In this document: positions 53,908-61,644 of the stretch, one piece after another
Position numbering within the stretch: position 1 is the stretch's first letter
How the letters are laid out: every line of letters begins with the position of its first letter
Source of the DNA: Bacteroidales bacterium
GTDB lineage: Bacteria; Bacteroidota; Bacteroidia; Bacteroidales; Paludibacteraceae
NCBI GenBank assembly: GCA_015061115.1
Contig: SUXE01000004.1
Coordinates: forward strand, 1-64,000
Direction: 5' to 3'
DNA length: 64,000 nucleotides
The notes under the pieces: model-generated
Told to the model about the DNA's origin: nothing
Seen by the model: only the letters and a program-made list of their open reading frames with translations
The model's database searches: none
Translations under genes and position numbers: made by a program

Positions 53908-56900
53908 ATGAATAAATACTTATTAGCTTTAATAACAAGTTTAGGACTACTACATTCTGCGTCGTCGTCGGCACAGTGTGTTGTGGCTAGTACGGATTTT
54001 GAAACAAGCACTGAGCTTTGTTGTCCGATCTTGAAACAGGATAACAAGGATGGAGGTTGGTATTATGAGAAACTTGATGTGAGTAAACTCTGCAAGTCGA
54101 ACATGTTTATTGGCCCTGAATACGCTATCCAAGGAGGAATTGGAGGTTCTTTTTCAAGTGATGCCAGCAATGATATGACTAAAGTTGACGATGTTTTTCA
54201 TTTAGGTAGTCAAATACAAAAAGGAGATGGTCAGTATGGTTATTCTTCAGTCACTGCTCAACCTAAACTGATACATCCGTTTTGTCAGGCAACTGACGCT
54301 CCGAACAATATGTATGTTAATATTGGCTCTGCTGATAAGTGTCAATTCTTGACTTATACCGTGTATGGATTGACTCCTGGGTCTAATGTAGAATTGTCTT
54401 TCACTTTGTATAATCTGTTGGATCCGGAATATTTTGATTATCTAGCAACAAATGTATGTGTAGGAGGAGGTAAGGCTCCGCAAATGCAAGATTTTATTAC
54501 AAAATATAACTATTCCAATACTGGTAAAATTACCGGTAACGCTTTGAATTTGGGTGTGATTTCTACTGACCAAAATATTACATATAACACAGGATATAAT
54601 AATTCTATTGTGTTAGATGGAATGGCTGCACCAAAATACACATCTGCAACTGCCGACTTTGGAAAATCAACGGTAGTAAAACATACTGCAAAGGTTCCTG
54701 CCTCTGGATCTATTTCTTTCCTGTTTTTCCGTCCTACTGATTGTTTTCAGATACCTATTGGTATTGATGATATAAAGGTGACGGGAGACGTAAGACCTGT
54801 GATTACAAGCACTGGTAACCCATGTCCTCAGATGCCTTTGCGTGTGTTCGCAAAGTCAAGTTATCCAGCAGGAACGACGTATTCTTGGAAGGAGTCTGTG
54901 ACAGGTCAGTCATCGTCAGAGTCAAATTTCAATTTTACTCCAGACGCAGCTGAAACTGATTATGACATAACACTTGAAGTGACTTTGCCAGGTTGTAAAG
55001 CTTCTAAATCAGAAGTTTTTTCTATTAAATCTGGAACTTGTTGTACAAATGATGATGGAGCTCCAATGGCGAAAACAAACTTGTTTTTTGACGATTTCGG
55101 AAACTTTCCATCTGATGACACATACGAGTGGACAGACCGTCTAGGAACAATTCATACAGAGAAAATTCCAACAGATCAGATTCATGATGCACAGTCGCTT
55201 CCTGGAGCACCAAAGATTTCTTATGTAAGGGCTTATAATATTGAGGCAAGTGGTGCTACGTTGAAAGTACCAGCATTGGCAGACCATCCTATAAGAGAGG
55301 ATTGTGAAAATAAACCGGCAACACAATTATATTGCCATGGTGTTTATGCGATTTCTAAAGCTGGTGGATATCCAGAGGGTGTGCAACATGATAATTCTGG
55401 CACATCAACAGGAGGTATGCTTCAGTTTGACCTTTTTGATGATGGAACACAGGATGATTTCTTTGAAATAGATATTGAACATATATGTACAGGTAAAGAA
55501 ATTTCTTTTGGTGCAGATTTCGCTTCTATTTCTGATCATCCAGGTTCTATAGAAGTGGTTTTGGAACATGATGGGAAAATTCTTGATAGTCAGTACAAAT
55601 ATTTTTCAAATGGTGCGGATGGATGGAAGAATGCAAGTAATTCTTTTGTGATAAGTTCATCAGATGTAGGTGGAAAATCTGAAGTTACCATAACGATGAA
55701 GGTAAGACATTATGGATATATGGATGATGGTTCACCAATCTATGGACCATCTCGTGACTATGCTATCGACAATATCATTTTCCAAGTTTGTACACCTCCT
55801 GATGTGAATGTGGAGTCTTCTGTAAGTACAGGTAAGGATATCCTAGATCTTTGTACAGAGGATGTTTTGACTTTGACCTCTGTAACGTCAGAAGCGGTAA
55901 AGAGATTTTATCTTTATTCAGGCAATCAGATAGATCCTACTAAGAAGGTGGGTTATGTATATCAATATACTTTCCAAGATCCAGCTACAGAAAGTTCGAC
56001 TAATCCTATCACATGGACTACTCTTCACAAGGAAGAGGTGGTGGATACTGAAACTTTTGAATTGAAAGTAGAGGATTATTGGGAAAACATTTTCTCTCAA
56101 CTTGAGAATGACCCTAAGCATGAAAAACGTATCTATTTCCGTGTCGTAGTTGGTGAGTATGGTGAATTGTTGGCGGATAAGTCATGGAAAGAGAAATCAG
56201 CTTTCTCTCCATGTCGTAAAATTTCCATCTCTACTATCCCTGTTGTCGCTGGTTTGAATTGTGCAGCATGTTCACACTTGGATTTCGAGGACAAGGGAGT
56301 GACATTCACAGCAGACAATGGCAAGTTTGACGCCAATAATAAGGTGGTTGAGCTATGCTCGGGAGAATCTGTGACATTAGGCATAGATGATGCAGTGCAC
56401 GGATTAGACAAGGACGGAAACGACTACAATGACTACGAGGTCAAGTGGTACAAGGAGACGTTGAGCGGCACAGCGTTGGAGACTAAGAAATGTGCTACTG
56501 GCAGTGATGATGTCGCACCAACCATAACAGTCTCATACGATGATGTGGAGTCAGCCGGAGCGACGGGAGTGAAGTACATCATCTCGTTCCACGACTATTT
56601 CGACCCGACGATGGCGACGACACCGTGTGACATGACCGACACGATCACGGTGATAGCTAATCCTAAGCCAAAGGAGACATTGACAGATCCGAATCCGTTC
56701 TGCGAGGGCACGCTTGCGCAGGAGCCGGACAAGAAGATAGCAGGATACGATATCAGCTGGTATACGGATTCAGACACGACGATGAGTGCGATGGCTTCAG
56801 AGCCAGTGATCGGCGGACTTACGAAGGATGAGACGCCGAAGTCATACTATTATGTGCTTACAGACAAGAAAACGGGTTGCCGTGGAGATGCGAACGAGTA

Positions 56901-59900
56901 CAAGGTCGAGGTGAACAAGGCGGACCCGAACAACGTGGACAACGGCCAGATAGAGTACAAGAAGACAGAAGCCAGCGGCGGCTCGCTGGTACCTCTGGAC
57001 CAGAAGAAGCCGACGGCGTTCAACGCGGCGCTGTCGAAGACGGACTACACGCTGATGATCGGCCAGGTGGAGGGAGCCACGAGTGTGGATGAGCCAGACC
57101 TGTCGACATCCAATCTGGGAGCCGCGAGCCCGACAATCCCTACGCCTGAGATAAAGGACAAGACCAGCTCAGACGACGAGTACCTGTGGTACTACACGTA
57201 TCTTGTGTCACCGAATGGCTGTCTGAGCGACACAGTACTGGTGGGCGTGGTGATCAAGGGAGCGCCGTCACCAACGCCTCATAATGCGGAATACTGCGTT
57301 AACTCGAAAACGGTGAGTCCGATGAGCGCGTACGCGGAAAGATCTACGGACGGCAAGCCGACGGACGAGCTTGTGTTCTACGGAACAGACAAGACGACGA
57401 AGATGGCCCCAGACGACTATCCAGACGTGTCAACGCCAGGCAAGTACACCTACTGGGTGGCCCAGGTAGGCGATGGGGGAGAGAGCTCTCCGAGGCCGAT
57501 CGTGATCGAGGTGTACGGAGTGGACGAAGTGGAGCTGGCGGAGGCGTCCCACCAATACTGCAAGGGCGCGACAGCGACAGCACTTGAGAATATAGCGAGC
57601 CATAAGGCATCATCAGACTATGTCAAGAGCACGGATTGGGAGTTCTTCGAGACCAACGAGCCAACGCCTAACGAGAAGACAGCGGGAGCGTCACCGACAA
57701 TGCCGGTGAGCACGGCGACAGCAGGAGAGTACAAATACTACGCCCGCCGCACCTATGAGGTGACCAACACTCTGACGAGCACGACGGAGGTGTGCTACGG
57801 CAACCACGTGGAGTACACGGCGGAGATCCAGAGCGTGGCGGACCCGATAGCAGGAACAGTGACATACCTCAAGGATGAGGGCAAGGAAACCGGATTCCTG
57901 AAGCCGACGGAACAGGACAAGAAGAACAACAACGGAACAGCGACAGCCATAGTCGGGGACGCGGCATGCGCGGACTGCAAGATCGTGTGGTACAGGGATA
58001 TGGATGACGCGCAAAAGATGGACGAGAGCGAGGCGACACCTACGTACAACGATGATCTTGAGGAAAATGAGGAACATATATACTATTTGAAGCAGGTGAA
58101 CAGCCTAGGCTGCGAGAGCAAATTCAAGCCGTTGTCGATCATTGTGTCAGGCTACCCGACACCAAAGGTGAATGATCTGACTGTGTGCGAGAACTCTCCA
58201 GCCCTGACCGGCGAGCTGGAAGCGGAGATCAGTGAGACACCCAACGGAGCGTCAGCGAGCGAATACAAGCTTGTGTGGTACAAGAGCAACGCCGACGGCA
58301 CGATGGACGAGAGCCAGGAGTATGAGAGGATAGAGCTGTCACCAAGCATCCAGAAGGCGGAGGCAGGAAACAAGGAGAAGGTATACAAATATTATGTGTT
58401 GCAGCGACTGATAAGCAGCACGACGAAGCCATACGCCCAGAGCGCTGCGGTGACGGTGACAGTGACAGTGGGAGCGCTGCCAAGGCTCAAGTCGTTGGAG
58501 ACAGCCCCTAAGTGCAAGGGCGAGAGCCAGAAGCTGTCGGAGATGTACGACGTGGATCTATCCGAATATGACGTGACATATTATGACGAGAACCAGGGAT
58601 CGGAGGTGACGATGCTGACCGATGTGGTGACGGAGGCAGGAACCTACAGAGTGAGGGGCTGGTACATCATCAACCAGGGCAAAGCGGATGAGGACAGATG
58701 CGTGTCAATACAGCAGGATCTTAAGGTCGTGTTCCACGAGCTTGACGCGAACATCGTGGGCTCGGGCATGACGTGTCCCGGAGATGGAATGGACCTAGAC
58801 GCGAAGGTGACGCCAGGCGGAGGCCTGGAGCTGAGCGATGTCCGCTACGCGTGGGCGAACGACCTCAACTCGGAGACAGGCTCCCAAATGACATACAACA
58901 CAGGAGCGGAAGGACTGGACGCGCCAGGCGATGTGATGAAGGTGACCCTGGAGGTGTCGAGTGAGGCGTGCCAGGGATCGAGGGCGGTGAAGAAGACCCA
59001 CATCATCAAGGTGGACGACAGACAGCTTAACGGAAACATATCGTTCTCGGAGGCAGACAACACAGAGACAGGGAAAGAAGGCAAGGTGTCCGACAGCGAC
59101 ATAGCGTTCCGCTCGTGCGGCGGCAATGTGGAGGTGAAGCTGAGCGGCATAGCCAACGAGGACGGCGGCACGTACACATTAAGCGGAGCGGCGACAGGAA
59201 GCGGAGCGTTCAGCTCGCAGACGGACGGAGCGGCGACGCTGAGCCTTGGAGCCGGCAAGTACACGGTGTCGTACACCAACAAGTGCCCGACGAAGTTTGA
59301 GTTCGAGATCCTCGACTACAGCAACAAGGCCGAGTCGACGAACGGAAAGATGGTGATCTGCGAGAAGGAGCCATGGTTCGCGGAGATCACCGACATCAAG
59401 GGCATGAAGCCTACAATCGAATGGCAGAAGGACGGAACGACGCTTCCTGGCGAGACCAACACCAGACTCCAGCTTAACCCGGCCAAACCGGATGACAGCG
59501 GAGTGTACACATACACGCTATACTCTGCGGGCTGCCGATACGACGGCAAGATAGCCCTGGGCTCAGCGCTGAAGGTGAAGCCATACGCTGTGTACGACGA
59601 GAACTCGTACAAGAAGTCGTATGAGGTGGTCAACGGCGATCCTCAGTCGATAAACATCGAGTTCAAGGTGCCGTCGTCGTCTTCAGAAATCGAGAACGGA
59701 GTGAAGTGGAGCGACGCGAACACAGGCTTCAGCAAGACAGGCACAGGCGTGGAGATCAATCCGGTTACGACGGACTACAACCTGCATGTGGTGGCAGAGA
59801 ACAGCGACTACTGCAAGGCAGAGACAGACATCGTGATACTTGTAGACGCAAGGCTGAAGATGACGGCCGAGCTTGAGAGACAGGAGATATGCGAGGGCGA

Positions 59901-61146
59901 GACCACGAAGCTGATAGTGGACACGGCCGGCACAGGCAGTGTCCTCCATCCGGGAGAATTCGTGTTCGAGGTGACTGAGACGACGAAGGCGGGAACGAAG
60001 ACGATCAAGCTCGCTCCGAACCACAGCACAGGCAAACTGGAGGCGGAGGTCAGCCCGGCACACGACGCCGTATACGCAGTGACATACACATACAAAGTCG
60101 GCAAGCAGGACGAGTCGAAGACGCTGGATCTCACGGTGCATGAGAAGTTCCAGGTGGAGTTTTCCGAAGTGGCGGCTGTATGTGAGGGCGACATGGCATC
60201 GGTGGAGATTGCCAAGCTTCTCCCAATCGACACAGACCTGGACTGGAGCGACAACCCGGCGGGCGAGCTGCTTTCTGGATCGGTATCAGGAGCCACATTC
60301 ATGCCGGCCTACACAGCGACGGGAGTGGAGCCGCAGAAGAAGACATACAAGGTGATCGCGAAGAACGGCATCTGCCAGGACAAGCCGTTCATGTTCGACG
60401 TTTACGTGCACAAGCCGATAGAGGGCGAGATCAAGACGTCCGACAGGATATGCCAGTACGACGAGCTCAATCTTGACGCCTCGTCATACCAGGCAGAGAC
60501 ATACGAGTGGAAGTACGAGGAGAAGGACTCGGCAATGACAGGAGCGACAGTGTCGCTGGTTCCGGATCCCGACTACGCGACATTCACACTGAACATGACG
60601 AGAGGCAAGTGCTCCGCTGAGGTCCAGAAGTATGTGGAGGTGACATCGGCTCCGTCGGTGCTTCAGGTCGACTCGGTCGGCATCCGCCAGGTGGAGATAC
60701 AGATGGAGGTCGGACTCGGAACAGGAGAGTTCAAGTATATAATAGACGGCAACGAGGAGGATCCCGAGATCCTGAACAACATCAGGGACGGACTCTCGTA
60801 CAGCGAGCATGTGGTGAAGGTGATAGACGAGGTGGGCTGCTCTACGGAGTTCAGGTTCGTGGTCAACAACCCAGCGATAGAGATACCTATCATCATCTCA
60901 CCTAACGATGACGGCGTGGGCGACAGGTTCGTTGTCAAGGGCTTGGCAGAGGGCTATCCAGAAGCGAAGGTGTCGATCTTCGACCGCTGGGGCAAGCTTC
61001 TCGCGTCATACAAAGCCGGAGACGGAACCGACTGGGACGGAATCTACAACGGCACACAGATGCCGTCGACCGACTACTGGTATGAGATCCAGATCAAGGA
61101 GATCAAGAAGACCTACACAGGCCACTTCACATTGATCAGACAATGA
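53908..61146 (+). CDS. Giant T9SS surface adhesin (2412 aa) with type B sorting domain
   Basis: Signal peptide to SSSAQ, then a Cys-containing N-terminal region (residues ~25-780) with two beta-sandwich domains (WYYEKLDVSKLC, FFRPTDCFQIPIGIDDIKV; FDLFDDGTQDDFFEIDIEH). From residue ~790 (CAACSHLDFEDKGVTF) a long series of Ig/PKD-like repeats begins (FCEGTL, YCVNSK, YCKGAT, VCENSP, CKGESQ). It ends in a CHU_C type B T9SS domain (IPIIISPNDDGVGDRFVVKG, FDRWGKLLASY, PSTDYWYEI, GHFTLIRQ). From ~56.23 kb onward the codons become strongly G+C-rich at third positions, unlike the first 2.3 kb and the neighbours. A paralogue begins at 61645. Confidence 0.92.
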   Translation: MNKYLLALITSLGLLHSASSSAQCVVASTDFETSTELCCPILKQDNKDGGWYYEKLDVSKLCKSNMFIGPEYAIQGGIGGSFSSDASNDMTKVDDVFHLGSQIQKGDGQYGYSSVTAQPKLIHPFCQATDAPNNMYVNIGSADKCQFLTYTVYGLTPGSNVELSFTLYNLLDPEYFDYLATNVCVGGGKAPQMQDFITKYNYSNTGKITGNALNLGVISTDQNITYNTGYNNSIVLDGMAAPKYTSATADFGKSTVVKHTAKVPASGSISFLFFRPTDCFQIPIGIDDIKVTGDVRPVITSTGNPCPQMPLRVFAKSSYPAGTTYSWKESVTGQSSSESNFNFTPDAAETDYDITLEVTLPGCKASKSEVFSIKSGTCCTNDDGAPMAKTNLFFDDFGNFPSDDTYEWTDRLGTIHTEKIPTDQIHDAQSLPGAPKISYVRAYNIEASGATLKVPALADHPIREDCENKPATQLYCHGVYAISKAGGYPEGVQHDNSGTSTGGMLQFDLFDDGTQDDFFEIDIEHICTGKEISFGADFASISDHPGSIEVVLEHDGKILDSQYKYFSNGADGWKNASNSFVISSSDVGGKSEVTITMKVRHYGYMDDGSPIYGPSRDYAIDNIIFQVCTPPDVNVESSVSTGKDILDLCTEDVLTLTSVTSEAVKRFYLYSGNQIDPTKKVGYVYQYTFQDPATESSTNPITWTTLHKEEVVDTETFELKVEDYWENIFSQLENDPKHEKRIYFRVVVGEYGELLADKSWKEKSAFSPCRKISISTIPVVAGLNCAACSHLDFEDKGVTFTADNGKFDANNKVVELCSGESVTLGIDDAVHGLDKDGNDYNDYEVKWYKETLSGTALETKKCATGSDDVAPTITVSYDDVESAGATGVKYIISFHDYFDPTMATTPCDMTDTITVIANPKPKETLTDPNPFCEGTLAQEPDKKIAGYDISWYTDSDTTMSAMASEPVIGGLTKDETPKSYYYVLTDKKTGCRGDANEYKVEVNKADPNNVDNGQIEYKKTEASGGSLVPLDQKKPTAFNAALSKTDYTLMIGQVEGATSVDEPDLSTSNLGAASPTIPTPEIKDKTSSDDEYLWYYTYLVSPNGCLSDTVLVGVVIKGAPSPTPHNAEYCVNSKTVSPMSAYAERSTDGKPTDELVFYGTDKTTKMAPDDYPDVSTPGKYTYWVAQVGDGGESSPRPIVIEVYGVDEVELAEASHQYCKGATATALENIASHKASSDYVKSTDWEFFETNEPTPNEKTAGASPTMPVSTATAGEYKYYARRTYEVTNTLTSTTEVCYGNHVEYTAEIQSVADPIAGTVTYLKDEGKETGFLKPTEQDKKNNNGTATAIVGDAACADCKIVWYRDMDDAQKMDESEATPTYNDDLEENEEHIYYLKQVNSLGCESKFKPLSIIVSGYPTPKVNDLTVCENSPALTGELEAEISETPNGASASEYKLVWYKSNADGTMDESQEYERIELSPSIQKAEAGNKEKVYKYYVLQRLISSTTKPYAQSAAVTVTVTVGALPRLKSLETAPKCKGESQKLSEMYDVDLSEYDVTYYDENQGSEVTMLTDVVTEAGTYRVRGWYIINQGKADEDRCVSIQQDLKVVFHELDANIVGSGMTCPGDGMDLDAKVTPGGGLELSDVRYAWANDLNSETGSQMTYNTGAEGLDAPGDVMKVTLEVSSEACQGSRAVKKTHIIKVDDRQLNGNISFSEADNTETGKEGKVSDSDIAFRSCGGNVEVKLSGIANEDGGTYTLSGAATGSGAFSSQTDGAATLSLGAGKYTVSYTNKCPTKFEFEILDYSNKAESTNGKMVICEKEPWFAEITDIKGMKPTIEWQKDGTTLPGETNTRLQLNPAKPDDSGVYTYTLYSAGCRYDGKIALGSALKVKPYAVYDENSYKKSYEVVNGDPQSINIEFKVPSSSSEIENGVKWSDANTGFSKTGTGVEINPVTTDYNLHVVAENSDYCKAETDIVILVDARLKMTAELERQEICEGETTKLIVDTAGTGSVLHPGEFVFEVTETTKAGTKTIKLAPNHSTGKLEAEVSPAHDAVYAVTYTYKVGKQDESKTLDLTVHEKFQVEFSEVAAVCEGDMASVEIAKLLPIDTDLDWSDNPAGELLSGSVSGATFMPAYTATGVEPQKKTYKVIAKNGICQDKPFMFDVYVHKPIEGEIKTSDRICQYDELNLDASSYQAETYEWKYEEKDSAMTGATVSLVPDPDYATFTLNMTRGKCSAEVQKYVEVTSAPSVLQVDSVGIRQVEIQMEVGLGTGEFKYIIDGNEEDPEILNNIRDGLSYSEHVVKVIDEVGCSTEFRFVVNNPAIEIPIIISPNDDGVGDRFVVKGLAEGYPEAKVSIFDRWGKLLASYKAGDGTDWDGIYNGTQMPSTDYWYEIQIKEIKKTYTGHFTLIRQ

Positions 61147-61176
61147 TGCGGAGGTTATATTTTTGAGATTATATCT

Positions 61177-61209
61177 GGGTGTGGATTTTATGATCCACAC
61201 CCTTTTTTT
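61177..61209 (+). terminator. Rho-independent terminator
   Basis: GGGTGTGGAT (61177-61186) pairs with ATCCACACCC (61193-61202) and a run of seven T follows. It ends the giant adhesin transcript. Confidence 0.88.
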
Positions 61210-61212
61210 ACT

Positions 61213-61425
61213 TAGGCTCTGTCCTAGTTGTTGACTGATATAAAAAACAAATTACTCATTCCGTAGCTAAAACTGAGGATTGTTAAGGGCGGAACGCCCT
61301 AACCCTTTCCCAAGTGCGAGCCGTAGGCGAGCACATAAAAAACATTGAGGATAGAAGTTTCCTGAGAAAGTCTACGACTTTATGAGAAAGAGGTGAAAAA
61401 TCAGTCATTATCTAGGACAGATCCT
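61213..61425. mobile_element. MITE-like element with imperfect 26-bp inverted ends
   Basis: 61214-61239 (AGGCTCTGTCCTAG...TGACTGAT) and the reverse complement of 61400-61425 (AGGATCTGTCCTAG...TGACTGAT) match at about 21 of 26 positions. TTACT occurs on both sides (61208-61212 and 61426-61430), a possible 5-bp target duplication. No ORF inside; internal hairpins AGGGCG/CGCCCT and GTGC...GCAC. Consistent with a non-autonomous insertion sequence derivative. Confidence 0.6.
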
Positions 61426-61594
61426 TTACTATAATGGCATATTCAAAAAATCATAAAAATTGATTTGTAGTTTGCAATTTACGTGCAAAAACATGTTTTA
61501 AAAACTAAAAAAAATGATTTTTTGAATATGATATGAAAAAATGTATTATTTTAGTCGCAATTTAGTATGAATGCATTAATGTTTGCGTCCATAT

Positions 61595-61602
61595 TATATT
61601 TG
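61595..61602 (+). promoter_or_regulatory. Candidate -7 promoter box of second adhesin
   Basis: TATATTTG, 43 bp before the ATG at 61645. Confidence 0.45.
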
Positions 61603-61644
61603 TAATAGGGTATTTATTTTGTATGAAGAAAACAAGGTAAAAAA

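Noticed and set aside
59808-60302. 164-aa minus-strand ORF in the giant adhesin
   Set aside because: Shadow of a high-G+C coding frame, with no ribosome site or recognisable domain. Several similar minus ORFs (57.3-61.2 kb) were dismissed for the same reason.
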